Positions 43,613-55,035 of a stretch of 64,000 nt of DNA are shown here, piece by piece. The notes beneath the pieces are model-generated. The model ran no database searches, had not been told where the DNA came from, and was given only the letters and a program-made list of their open reading frames with translations. Position numbers and translations under genes: made by a program. This stretch comes from Bos javanicus (Eukaryota; Chordata; Mammalia; Artiodactyla; Bovidae). Positions within the stretch are counted from its first letter, which is position 1; every line of letters starts with the position of its first letter. The stretch is from assembly GCF_032452875.1 (NCBI RefSeq), contig NC_083878.1:58199378-58263377 (forward strand), read 5' to 3'.

Positions 43613-44803
43613 CAATATAAGAGACTTACAATATGCTATCAGTTCTCTTTTTTTGTGCTAATTTGTTATACACTTTACTTTTACATTATTGCATTTTGCA
43701 AATAAATTGCAAAATTGCATTAAGCCACATTATTATTATGCTAAGCAACTAAGTATCTTTTACTGATATTTAAATAATAATAAAATCTTAAAATTTTACT
43801 TGTGTAGCTACTGCCTCCATTATTCTTCATTCATTTGTGCAGGTCAATACTCTGTTGTCATTTTTCTTCTGTCTTAGTCTTCCTTTATCATTTTATGTAA
43901 TGCAGTTTTCTTGGCTAATTGATACTTATCTTTCTGATAATAATCTTTTATTCTTACTCTTGGAACTTAGATATGATATTAAGTTACTTGATAAGTGTTT
44001 TATTCAGGAGTTTGCTTTTAAGATGTGTTAGATCCAGAGTCAGTGTCACTCTAGGGCTATTATTCCCCGTCATTGAGATACAACTTGCTTTGAACATAAA
44101 TCCATGTGAATCATAAGGTTTCACATCTACTGTGAGAAGAAGCACTATTCTTAGATGTGCATGAACACTGCACATAGTTATCTCTAATAATGCCTGGCAC
44201 TTATTTTCTCAGCATTGAGTAATTTCAGCTAACTATTCAAAGGGTACCATCTAGAGATCTCCAGAGTTCTCTCTTGTTGCAGCTCTTTTTCTGTCTAGAA
44301 CTCTATCCTATGAATTTTAACTACTCAAATTTTCTGGACTTCCAGATATCTCTTTGATTCAGGGAGAGCACCAGTCTCCATCTGCTTACTCTATTTTTTA
44401 GACTCTAAACTTTATCAAGCTAGGTCAATCACAAACTCATCTTATTTGTTTTCCAGCTCTCAAGGATAAGTGACCTTCATTGCTTGAAGTATTTAAGAGG
44501 AATTGTTTCACCTTATTTTGCTTATTTCAGGCAGTAGGGTAAATCTATACCTGTTATTCTATCTCAGCAGAGTTATAATTGCCTGGGGATTGTTTTTGCC
44601 TGAAGGAAGTAGTTAAAATGAATGGCTGGCTGGTTTGAACGGGGCAGTCTTGTAATAAAACTAAGGTTTACTTATTTTTCTAAAATTTTCCTTTGGTGGT
44701 AGATAAATATTAACCTGTAATTGAAGGATAACCTTATGGAGCTGAATGATGATTCCCAAATTATCTAATAAACTAGATTTCTGAGGCTTTTATCATTTTT
44801 AGG
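43613..44803. other. Unassigned spacer
   Basis: About 1.2 kb with no recognised gene or repeat family. The open frames here are short and rich in Leu and Phe. Confidence 0.45.
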
Positions 44804-45190
44804 AACAATTTCAATTCAGTTCAGTCTCTCAGTGGTGTCCGACTCTTTGTGACCCCATGAATCACAGCACGCCAGGCCTCCCTGTCCATCACCAATTCCC
44901 AGAGTTCACTCAAACTCATGTCCATTGAGTCGGTGATGCCATCCAGCCAACTCATCCTCTGTCATCCCCTTCTCCTCCTGCCCCCAATACCTCCCAGTAT
45001 CAGGGTCTTTTCCAATGAGTCAACTCTTCGCATGAAGTGGCAAAGTACAGGAATTTCAGCTTCAGCATCAGTCCTTCCAATGAACACCCAGGACTGATCT
45101 CCTTTAGGATGGACTGATTGAATCTCCTTGCAGTCCAAGGGACTCTCAAGAGTCTTCTCCAACACCACAGTTCAAAAGCATCAACAATTT
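44804..45190 (-). mobile_element. BovB 3' fragment, antisense, with 8-bp duplications
   Basis: Body 44812-45182, from 'caattcagttcagtctctca' to 'ccacagttcaaaagcatc'. The repeats aacaattt at 44804-44811 and 45183-45190 flank it. Confidence 0.9.
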
Positions 45191-45668
45191 ACATAATGCT
45201 AAATCAACATATGATGATTAAAGTCAGCATCAAACAAATTCAGTATATACTAAGTGTATAGATTATATTTGTAGATTGCTGTATTTTTCTCCAAATTGAT
45301 TCCTAAAATCTATACCATGTTAATTTGTGAATGATTTATAGACTTAAAGAATTTTAAGGCCTATGATTTTAGCTTCAAGTCAGAACAAATACTTTATATT
45401 CACACAGCATAGAGTTCCAACAAGTGGTTAAGCATAGAAGTAAAAATCATCCACCAATAAAGATAATTTTGAAGTTAAATAAAGCGCAGATAAAATTTTA
45501 CCAAAGTATATGATAGAAATGGACAATATTAGCAACAAAACATATAATCAAGAGCAAAATTCACTGATATAAATTCTTGAGATTGCTAGTGCTACACTTA
45601 TAATGCATTTAGATAACAGAGAGTTAATAATTATAATTGTCATTAGGTTTTGGATTCTAGTCTGAGAG
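45191..45668. other. Unassigned AT-rich spacer
   Basis: About 480 bases. Nothing was recognised. Confidence 0.4.
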
Positions 45669-46113
45669 TGTGGGGAGGGAGCAAATTAGCCAAGATGGCC
45701 TCTTCAGACTCTCTCGGCCCATATTTTGTAAATAACAATTACATAACAGCTTGAGATCACTTATAGCACTGCACATGTGAGTCATGAGGTACCTGCTTGA
45801 TCACAGGTTACTTTATGCTGTATGCATATGTAAGCGCCACCTAAAGAAGTGGCAGCAATTACGTCTGTGTCAAGGCTGTGTCCATTTGTTTAGCCACAAG
45901 AGGAGAGAATATACTGCTGTAGAGAATGTCTACCGCTGCAGCTGCTGCGTCAGCCAGGAGAGAGGCTGTATGTGTTAGGTTATGCTATGACTGCTCCTAC
46001 GGCTGCTGCATCAGCCAGGAGAGAATAAATATGTCTGCAGCTCCTACAGCTCCTGGAGTCTTCTTCCAGCTTTCCTGTTTGCACCTTGTCTACCATGGGT
46101 TCAATAAACAGTG
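45669..46113 (+). mobile_element. Solo LTR of the compact provirus family
   Basis: Shares with the LTRs at 35.5 and 37.5 kb the start 'gagggagcaaattagccaag', the block 'acttatagcactgcacatg', AATAAA at 46024-46029 and the end 'gggttcaataaacagtgtg'. It is about 40 bases longer because of a partial tandem duplication ('ctgctgcgtcagccaggaga' near 45942 and 'ctgctgcatcagccaggaga' near 46003). No second LTR or interior is attached, so it is probably a recombined solo LTR. Confidence 0.8.
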
Positions 46114-46192
46114 TGGATAGTACTAACGGTGAGACAATCTGCACAGTGCACAGGGTAAATCAGCGATACAGACAGGTTTTAAAAACGACCTG

Positions 46193-46438
46193 ATTTTGAT
46201 TCTACGTGCATGCATGCTAAGTCGTTTCATTTATGTCCAACTCTGTGACACTATGGACTGTAGCCCACCAGGCTCCTCTGTCCAGGGGATACTCCAGGCA
46301 AGAACGCTGGTGTAGGTTTTTATGCCCCTCTCCAAGGGAGCTTCACAACCCAAGAATCAAACCCACATCTCTAATACCTCCTGCATTGGCAGGTGGATTT
46401 TTACCACTAACACCACTTGGGAAACCCAATTTTGATTC
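46193..46438 (-). mobile_element. Bov-tA SINE, antisense, with 10-bp duplications
   Basis: Body 46203-46428: 'tgcatgctaagtcgtttcat' at the start and the tRNA head ending 'cacttgggaaaccc'. The repeats attttgattc at 46193-46202 and 46429-46438 flank it. Confidence 0.92.
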
Positions 46439-47317
46439 CACTTACAATTAAAAACAGATGTCAATCTTCCCATAATATTCTTTGACATCTATGGAATTGG
46501 ATATTCATGTTACCTTTGAGTATAAAGGGAGTTGCTATTGAATATTAAAACAGCTTGTGTACTTAGAAGGTTTTATTGTTGCTATTGTTGTTAAGTGCAC
46601 AGAAATTTATAGGGCAGAAAAAAAATTCAGCTTGAAGTTGGAGAGAAAATTTACCTCATAAAAATAAGTAAATGAATTTAAGCTTTGCTTAAGTCAGTGA
46701 TCTTAATTATTCTTATCCTAGTCAGTGTTAATACAAATCATAGGTTCTCAATAAAAATTTAATCTAATTGAATTTGAATCAACTTGAAGATGTCAGAACA
46801 ACTTGAACAAAACAAAAATAAATACACACAAATTGGATAAGAAAATAAAGTTCTTCCAAAATTGTCTATTTCTTTACAAGTACACATATGCATGAACACA
46901 CACACACACACACACACACAAAACATTTCTTAACCCGTTTAAAAATTCTGTTTGTTTAAAGTTCAGCACTTGAGCAACCATATCTACAGCAGTGTAATAG
47001 TCTTTTTAAAAGTAAGTAAATGAGGGGATCATTAGACTAGGGTGACTCTATTGCCTTGGTAGCCCAGTAAGCAAACCAAAACCTAAGCCATAGTCAATGT
47101 ACTTCAATCAGAGACAATGAAATCTAAAACAAGTAATCAAAAACAGCCAACTAGGCTTATCCTAACCAGGAACCCACTTAAGCTATAGTCAATTATATAC
47201 TTGAAAGCTACTAAGAGAATAGTTCTTAAATATTCTCATCTCAAAATATAGAAGGTAATAATGTAACTGTGATGTTAGCTAATGCTATGGTGGTAATCAT
47301 TTTATGATATATGTGTA
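46439..47317. other. Unassigned spacer with a CA microsatellite
   Basis: About 880 bases, AT-rich, no recognised gene. It contains the CA repeat listed separately. Confidence 0.5.
46897..46920 (+). repeat. CA dinucleotide microsatellite
   Basis: Twelve uninterrupted CA units. Length is enough to be polymorphic. Confidence 0.95.
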
Positions 47318-47525
47318 TCAAATAGCTCACCTGGTAAAGAATCTGCCTGCAATGCAGGAGACTCTGGTTCTATTCCTGGGTCAGGAAGATCCCCTTGAGA
47401 AGGGATAGACTACCCACTCCAGTATGCTTGGGCTTTCCTGATAGCTCAGAAGGTAAAGAATCCTCCTGCTATGTGGGATACCTGATTTCAATTCCTGGGG
47501 TGGGAAGATTCCCTGGAGAAGCATG
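47318..47525 (+). mobile_element. tRNA-Glu-derived SINE with two tRNA heads in tandem
   Basis: First head: 'agctcacctggtaaagaatc' … 'ctggttctattcctgg'. A second head follows from about 47431: 'gggctttcctgatagctcag' … 'tgatttcaattcctgg'. Both carry recognisable A- and B-box positions. The Bov-A body that usually follows the second head is missing: the sequence stops at 'ccctggagaagcatg'. It is a dimeric Bov-tA variant, 3'-truncated. Confidence 0.8.
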
Positions 47526-47928
47526 CTAACCTTAAGCTTACAAAGTTATATGTCAATTACAACTCAATTGAACTGGAAAAAAAAATAGGGAACCTAAACT
47601 TGAACACACACACATACAATTCTCTCACTTGAATTCTGTGTCTTCTGTTAAAACCTCTTTGGCCCCTGTCTTGGAGCTCTCCTAACCAGGAAGTTTAACA
47701 TTGCCTGATTCAAACTGATGTAAGCTCAAATAAAATTTTGACATATTTAGCATGCCTCAGTTTATCTTTTCACACCTCCTATAGCTCTAGATTTTCTTGC
47801 TATAAAAGAAGTGACCCTTAGAGCAGGCTCTTTGTGCATGTTTATTTACATCAACTTGCAATGTGAACTGGCGTTTTCATGATGTTCACAGATGCAAACA
47901 TCCATGAGAATGTCACACTGTTAAAAGC
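47526..47928. other. Unassigned spacer
   Basis: About 400 bases. 'gctataaaagaagtgaccc' near 47800 has a TATA-like look and the stretch before it could be old LTR sequence, but nothing supports this further. Confidence 0.35.
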
Positions 47929-48205
47929 TCTATGCTATGCTATGCTAAGTCACTTCAGTTGTGTCTGACTCTGTGCGACCCCATAGACGGCAGCCCACCA
48001 GGCTTCCCGTCCCTGGGATTCTCCAGGCAAGAACACTGGAGTGGGTTGCCATTTCCTTCTCCAATGCATGAAAGTGAAAAGTGAAAGTGAAGTCGCTCAG
48101 TCATGTCTGACTCTTAGCGACCCCATGGACTGCAGCCTACCAGGCTCCTCCATCCATGGGATTTTCCAGGCAAGAGTACTGGAGTGGGGTGCCATTGCCT
48201 TCTCT
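47929..48205 (-). mobile_element. Bov-A2 SINE, antisense, with ATGCT tail
   Basis: Starts with 'ctatgctatgctatgctaag', a pentamer tail in place of the usual GCT units, then both Bov-A monomers in antisense, ending 'ccattgccttctct'. No clear target duplication. Confidence 0.92.
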
Positions 48206-48654
48206 ACATCTAATCAATTTGGAGAAAAATTATTATAGGAGAAAAATACCTCACATTGTCAGAGGTTAATATCCTTGAAATTGAATGTATTACTACTCTT
48301 AGGCTGCCTGAGCTCTTACACACATTTCTGCTTTTGAAATTGAACATAAAACATAGAAAAATGGTTTAAAAGTAATCTAATGAAAATAATATGTCAACTA
48401 ATATGCATTTTTGCCATGCAATGTGCTTACTCCCATGACTATGTTAGATCATTCTAACATGAATCCATTTTAAATAGAATCTTACTCTAAATTTAATTAC
48501 AAACTCAACAAGTATTTGTGTAATATATATTAATAAGTATTCACATTTATCTTTATCATTGATCTTTTATTTTTTATTATGTGCAGGTTCTTTGGAAGCA
48601 ACTGCTGTAGATAGATATAGTGGATGAACAGACATGGATTCATTAGCTACTGAA

Positions 48655-48835
48655 TGTTAACTAAGGGTGGGTGACTGTTCTATATTCTTTACATGTATTA
48701 ATTTATTTAAGTATTCAACACAATGGTATATGATTAATCATTAGTATCTGTAAGGAAAAATCTCAACATTAAAAAATGTTCCAAGGTCACACAGGCAGAT
48801 AATGGAAGAATCCAGATATGAGATTCAAAAGAACC
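48655..48835. repeat. MIR SINE
   Basis: The order of 'tctttacatgtattaattta' and, about 90 bases later, 'ccaaggtcacacaggcagat' followed by 'agatatgagattcaaa' matches the MIR core and 3' part (…TTTACATGTATTAACTC…, …CCAAGGTCACACAGCTAG…). This is an ancient mammalian repeat. The rest of 48206-49499 has no recognised feature. Confidence 0.7.
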
Positions 48836-50334
48836 AAAAGTATCTTTGAAGTGTTACAAATAAATAGATTTGCAACATATGAGAGGCTCACAAACTAAAC
48901 CTACAAGTAAAAATATCATCAACCAACTTATACTTGGTAGCTTTTACCCATGACATAGCCAGAAGGTATCCCTGCAGGGTGAAGTAAGAGTTTCATGCTA
49001 TCCCCCTTTCATTCGGACAAATTATAAATTCTGCTTACAACTCTGTTTTTATAACACCAATGACACTTGTATGATCCTGTGGCAATAATATGTAATAAAA
49101 GTTACTATATACTGAAAATAAAAATGGCTATAAAGTACAATACATGTTATAAAGGAAAACATAAGGTACTTGGGCTTTAATACTTGTTTTATTTAATAAT
49201 AGAACAAAGAGTGGCCAGCTAATCTTTCAGTAGACAATGTGAATGTGACATAAGAGTAAGATTCAGTTTGTTCTAGAGGTGAAAGCAAGGATTCCAGTAA
49301 TAGGGACCATGGGAGTAAATGTTTGTGAATGATGGGACAGTGTTTGCTCTGGGAACTGACAGAGGACTAGGTTGCATGAAAAGTAATGAGAAAAGGGGAA
49401 ATGAGTTAGAAATGAGTATTGATAGCAAGAAGAAATTACCTTCAATGAATTCTTTTTGGCCTTTATTTTAGCTATTTTACCTAGGATCCAATGAAATATG
49501 AGCCAGAATAGAACCACCAGAACTTACACAGGACTGGGGAAACAGACTTGGAGGGCATAAACAAAACCTTGTGTGCAACAGGAACCAGGAGAAAGGAGCA
49601 GTGACCCCACAAGAGACTGGCACAGACTTGCCTGTGAGTGTCCAGGAGTCTCTGGAAGAGGTGTGGGTCGGCAGTGGCCTGCTGCAGGGTTGGGGGCTCT
49701 GAGTGCATGAGACCTTTTGAAGGAGGTCACCATTATCATTACCTCCACCATAGTTTGGCCTCAGGTCAAATAACAGGGAGGAAACAAAGCCCTGTCCATT
49801 AACAGAAAACTGGATTAAAGATTTACTGAGCATGGCCCCACCCACCAGAACAAGACCAGGTTATCCCTCAGTCAGTCTCTCTCATCAGGAAGCTTCCATA
49901 AGCCTCTTATCCTTCTCCATCAGATGGCAGACAGACTGAAAACCACAATCACAGAAAACTAACCAATCTGATCACATGGACCACAGCCTTGTCTAACTCA
50001 ATGAAACTATTAGCCATGCTATGTAGGGCCACCCAAGACGGATGGGTCATGGTGGAGAGCTCTGACAAAAAGTGGTCCACTAGAAAAGGGAATGGCAAAC
50101 CACTTCATTATTCTTGTCTTGTGAACCTCACGAACAGTATGAAAAGGCAAAAAGATAGGGCACTGAAAGATGAATTTCCCAGGTTGGTAGGTGCCTAATA
50201 TGCTACTGGAGATCAGTGCAGAAATAACTACAGAAAGAATGAAGAGATGGAGTCAAAGCAAAAACAGCATGGGTTGTGGATGTGACCGGTGATGGAAGTA
50301 AAGTCCAGTGCTGTAAAGAGTAATATTGCATAGG

Positions 50335-53161
50335 AACCTGGAATGTTAGGTCCATGAATCAAGGCAAATTGGAAGTCGTCAACAGGAGATGGCAAGAGTG
50401 AACATCAACATTTTAGGAATCAGCGAACTAAAATGAACTAGAATGGGTGAATTTAACTTAGATGACCGTTATATCTACTACTGTGGGCAAGAATCCCTTA
50501 GAAGAAATGGAGTAGCCATCATGGTCAACAAAAGATTCCGAAATGCAGTACTTGGAAATCTCAAAAACAACAGATTGATCTCTGTTCCTTTCCAAGGCAA
50601 ACCATTCAATATCACAGTAATCCAAGTCTGTACCCTGATCAGTAATGCTGAAGAAGCTGAAGTTGAACAGTTCTATGAAGACCTACAAAACCTACTTGAA
50701 CTAACACCCAAAAAAGGCATCCTTTTCATTATAGGGGACTGGAATGCAAAAGTACGAAGTCAAGAAATACCTGGAGTAATAGGCAAATTTGGCCTTGGAG
50801 TACAGAATGAAGCATGGAAAAGGCTAACAGAGTTCTGACAAGAGAATGCACTGGTCATAGCAAACACCCTCTTCCAACAATAAAAGAGAAGACTCTACAC
50901 ATGGACATCAACAGATGGTTAATACTGAAATCAGACTGACTGTATTCTTTGTAGCCAAAGATGGAGAAGATCTATACAGTCAGCAAAAACAAGACCAGGA
51001 ACTGACTGTGGCTCAGATCATGAACTCCTTATTGCAAAATTCAGACTTAAATCGAAGAAAGTAGGGAAAACCACTAGACCATTCATGTATGACCTACATC
51101 AAATCCCTTATGATTATACAGTGGAAGTGACAAATATATTCAAGGGATTAGATATGATAGACAGAGTGCCTGAAGAACGATGGATGGAGGTTTGTGACAT
51201 TTTACAGCAGACAGTGATCAAGACCACCTCCAAGAAAAAGATGCAAAAACTCAAAATGCTTGTCTGAGGAGACCCTACAAATAGCTGAGAAAACAAGAGA
51301 AGTGAAAGGGAAAGGAGAAAAGGGAGGATATACCCATTTGAATGCAGAGTTCCAAAGAATAGCAAGAAGAGATGAGAAAGTCTTCTTCAGTGATCAATGC
51401 AAAGAAATAGAGGAAAACAATAAAATGGGAAAGATGAGAGATCTCTTCAAGAATGTCAGAGATACCAAGGGAGCATTTCATTGAAAGCTGGGCTCAGAAA
51501 AGACAGAAATGATATGGACCTAATGGAAGCAGAATATATTATGAAGAGGTGTCAAGAATACACAGAAGAACTATACAAAAAAGATCTTCATGACCCAGAT
51601 AATCATGATAGTGTGATCACTCACCTAGAGCCAGACATCCTGGAATGTGAAGTCAAACGGGCCTTAGAAAACATCACTATGAACAAAGCAAGTGGAGGTG
51701 ATGGAATTCCAGTTGAGTTATTTCAAATCCTAAAAGATGATACTGTGAAAGTGCTGCACTCAATATGCCAGAAAATTTGAAAAACTCGTCAGTGGTCCCA
51801 CGACTAGAAATGATCTGTTTTCATTCTAATCCCAAAGAAAGGCAATGAAAAAGAATGCTCAAACTACGTCACAATTGCATTCATCTCATACTAGCAAAGT
51901 AATGCTCAAAATTCTCCAAGCCAGCTTTCAACAGTACATGAACCATGAACTTCCAGATGTTCAAGCTGGTTTTAGAAAAGGCAGAGTAACCAGAGATCAA
52001 ATTGCCAATATCCATTGGATAATTGAACAAACAAGAGCGTTCCAGAAAAAACATCTACTTATGCTTTATGGACTATGCCAAAGCCTTTGACTGTGTGGAT
52101 CACAACAAACTTTGGAAAGTTCTTCAAGAGATGGGAATACCAGACCACCTGACCTGCCTCCTGAGAAATCTATATGCAGGTCAGGAAGCAACAGTTAGAA
52201 ATGGATATGGAGCAATAGACAGGTTCCAAATCGGGACAGGAGTACATCAAGGCTGAATATTGTCACCCTGCTTATTTAACTTATATGCAGAGTATACCAT
52301 GAGAATACCATGAGAAATTCTGGCCTGGATGAAGCACAAGCTGGAATCAAGATCTTGGGAGAAATATCAATAACCTCAGATGAGGTTATTGTCATCTGTC
52401 ATATGCAGATGACAGCACCCTTATGTCAGAAAGTGAAGAAGAACTAAAGAGCCTCGATGAAAGTGAAAAAGGAGAGTGAAAAAGTTGGCTTAAAGCTCAA
52501 CATCCAGAAAACTAGGAGCATGGCATCCGGTTCCATCACTTCATAACAAATAGATGGGGAAACAATGGAAACACTGAGAGACTTTATTTTGGGGGACTCC
52601 AAAATCATTGCAGACGGTGGCTGCAGCTGTGAAATTAAAAGATGCTTACTCCTTGGAATAAAAGTTATGAGCAACCTAGACAGTATATTGAAAAGCAGAG
52701 ACATTACTTTGCCAAAAAAAAAGGTCCTTTTAATCAAAGCTATCATTTTTCAGTGGTCATGTATGGATGTGAGAGTTGGACTATAAAGAAAGCTGAGTGC
52801 TAAAGAATTGATGCTTTTGAATTGTGGTCTTGAAAAAGACTCTTGCGAGTACTTTGGACTGCAAGGAGATCCAACCAGTCCATCCTAAAGGAAATCAGTT
52901 CTGAATATTTATTGGAAGGACTGATGCTGAAGCTGAAACTCCAATACTTTGGCCACTTAATTCTAAGTGATTCATTTGAAAAAATCCTGATGCTGGGAAT
53001 TATTGAAGACAGGAGGAGAAGTGGATGACAGAGAGTGAGATGGTTGGATGGCATCACCAACTCAATGGACATGAGTTTTACTAAACTCCGGGACTTGGTG
53101 ATGGACAGGGAGACCTGCAGTTCATTGTGTTGCAAAGAGTTGGACACGACTGAGTGACTGA
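50335..53161 (+). pseudogene. BovB ORF (APE endonuclease and RT) pseudogene
   Basis: Endonuclease: Thr-Trp-Asn-Val-Arg-Ser near 50338, 'ISELK' near 50420 (the Trp after it is a TGA stop), then an open 131-codon frame (50443-50838) with 'RNGVAIMVNKRFRNAV' and the catalytic 'IGDWNAKV'. It ends in a TGA where the family has Cys or Trp. RT: 'NKASGGDGIPVELFQILK' (51481-51780), 'VQAGFRKGRVTRDQIANI', 'YAKAFDCVDHNKLWKVLQ' and intact Tyr-Ala-Asp-Asp at 52402-52413. The C-terminus follows in other frames ('RVLWTARRSNQSILKEIS'). A local inverted duplication precedes YADD. It is all of the ORF, but not translatable as one protein. Confidence 0.9.
52369..52413 (+). repeat. Two adjacent small palindromes in the BovB RT region
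   Basis: aataacctca at 52369-52378 is followed after two bases by its exact reverse complement tgaggttatt (52381-52390). Then gtcatctg (52391-52398) pairs with cagatgac (52406-52413). Other BovB copies have none of the inserted bases between 'aacctcaga' and 'tatgcagatgac', so the palindromes are a local change in this copy. Confidence 0.9.
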
Positions 53162-53180
53162 ACTGAACTGAACTGAACTA

Positions 53181-53410
53181 CACTCTTTAATACTTAGTAG
53201 TAGGACTGAAACGTTATTTATTTGATTATTGGTCTTCTGGGTTTCTTCTGTGAACTGCACATTCTTATACCTCTTATCCACTGTGACTTCCCTTCTTGAA
53301 TTTTGGATGATCTGAGATTTGCACAACAAGGGATTCTGGGCACATGATATATGAAAGGAAATCCTTGTCTTCATCTTGAGATCCCTCTATAAATCTTTAA
53401 TTTGTCAGAA
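53181..53410. other. Unassigned spacer
   Basis: About 230 bases between two BovB pieces. Nothing was recognised. Confidence 0.4.
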
Positions 53411-53592
53411 GCAGAGATGCTGTGAAAGATGGAGGGCAGAATAAGGGGGCAAAAATGGATGAGATGGTCGGATGATATCATTGAGTCAATGGACATGAGT
53501 TTGAGCAAATTCCAAGAAATAGTGAAGACTGGTGTGCTGCAGCCCATGGTATTGCAAAGAGTTGGACATGACTGTGTGACTGAACAACAAGA
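53411..53592 (+). mobile_element. BovB 3' fragment, sense, old
   Basis: Diverged BovB terminus ('ggatgagatggtcggatgat', 'gcaaagagttggacatgact') ending in an AACAACAA-type tail, not GAACT. Confidence 0.82.
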
Positions 53593-54571
53593 GAAAATTT
53601 ATTAAATGTTACTTTTACTTCTCTTTCTCCATATTCCCAAAGAGCTTCAGCTAAGTTCCTATATGCTCTGCTGTATACATTAGGAACTTAATTTAGTTTT
53701 GCCCATATTATCTGTGGTCTCTTTCTACCAATCTGAAACTCTCCTGTGATACTCCAAAAATCTTAATCTAAGAAATAAGAATATTAGAAGGTTGGTGTTT
53801 ATTTAAATAAAGTGACTAAAATTTTACTTTTTGACTCCTATTTTAAAAATTCTAATCAAGAAAATGTGTGCTTCAAAAACAACCTTTCTCACGTGTAATG
53901 AAAGAAGTAACATTCCAAAGAGACTTTAATTCCAACACCCGATATTCACTGCTACTTGAAGTTCAAATAGGAGGACTAAACCCAACAGGTTGTTTTGAAT
54001 TCTGTCCCCATTTTTGTTGTTTAGAAACTACTTTGCTGAGAATGCTTATGAGCCTGGAAGACTCTTTAAACCAAATTGCAAAATAATATCAAAGAAAATG
54101 ATAATCAGAGTAACAACAAAACTGCCTTTTGCATACTCTGACTTCTCTACTAGAAAAATCAAGATATGGAAATATAGTTTTCCATTGATAAAAACTAAAA
54201 TTTTATTCTGAGATGTATTCAGTTAAATCAGTGAAGCATGCACCTCAATCAAATATAATGAACTGGGAAAAGTACACAATTAAATTCCATCAGAAAAGTT
54301 TGTTTCTTGAGTTGTAGAACAATCTAAAATTATGAATAAACCATCATCAACAAAATTATGCAACATTTAAATCACTTATGCCCTTAAAGGTCTTGACAAG
54401 TAAGTAGTCAAATCAGTAAAATCTGCTACTCATTCACAACACACTGCGTCCTGATCATTGCATTATCGTGTTCTATCACCAATGGATAAATGCACATTGA
54501 AATTCATCATATTTGTTTTCAATTTTGTACAGGTTCAAAATCCTAGCCTAACAACCATGCCTATAGAGATC
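53593..54571. other. Unassigned AT-rich spacer
   Basis: About 980 bases. Open frames at 53868-54086 and 54014-54211 have no recognised domain. Nothing else was seen. Confidence 0.45.
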
Positions 54572-55035
54572 ATCAGATCAGATCAGATCAGATCAGTTGC
54601 TCAGTCGTGTCTGACTCTGCAACCCCATGAATCACAGCACGTCAGGCCTCACTGTCCATCACCAACTCCCAGAGTTCACTCAGACTCATGTCCATTGAGT
54701 CAGTGATGCCATCCAGCCATCTCATCCTCTGTCATCCCCTTCTCCTCCTGCCCCCAATCCCTCCCAGCATCGGAGTCTTTTCCAATGAGTCGACTCTTTG
54801 CATGAGGTGGCCAAAGTACTGGAGTTTCAGCTTTAGCATCATTCCCTCCAAAGAAATCCCAGGGCTGATCTCCTTCTGAATGGACTGGTTGGATCTCCTT
54901 GCAGTCCAAGGACTCTCAAGAGTCTTCTCCAACACCACAGTTCAAAAGCATCAATTCTTCGGCGCTCAGCCTTCTTCACAGTCCAACTCTCACATCCATA
55001 CATGACCACAGGAAAAACCATAGCCTTGACTAGAT
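54572..55035 (-). mobile_element. BovB 3' part, antisense, with AGATC tail
   Basis: Starts with about five CAGAT/AGATC units (54574-54597) and runs to 'ccatagccttgactag'. Minus-strand frames (54839-55072, 'VKAMVFPVVMYGCESWTVK') show little divergence. Same tail type and similar sequence as the copy at 42432-42994. Confidence 0.92.

Larger units (their letters stand above)
49500..53180 (+). mobile_element. Near-full-length BovB with 5' UTR
   Basis: The longest uninterrupted BovB here: 5' UTR (about 49500-50320, with 'cagtggcctgctgcagggtt' and 'ggaccacagccttgtctaac'), endonuclease, RT, C-terminal part and a 3' end with GAACT units at about 53159-53178. The length of about 3.7 kb fits a complete element. 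Several stops and frameshifts disable it. No obvious target duplication. Confidence 0.9.

Noticed and set aside
49477..49845. 122-codon minus-strand frame upstream of BovB
   Set aside because: It is the complement of the BovB 5' UTR.
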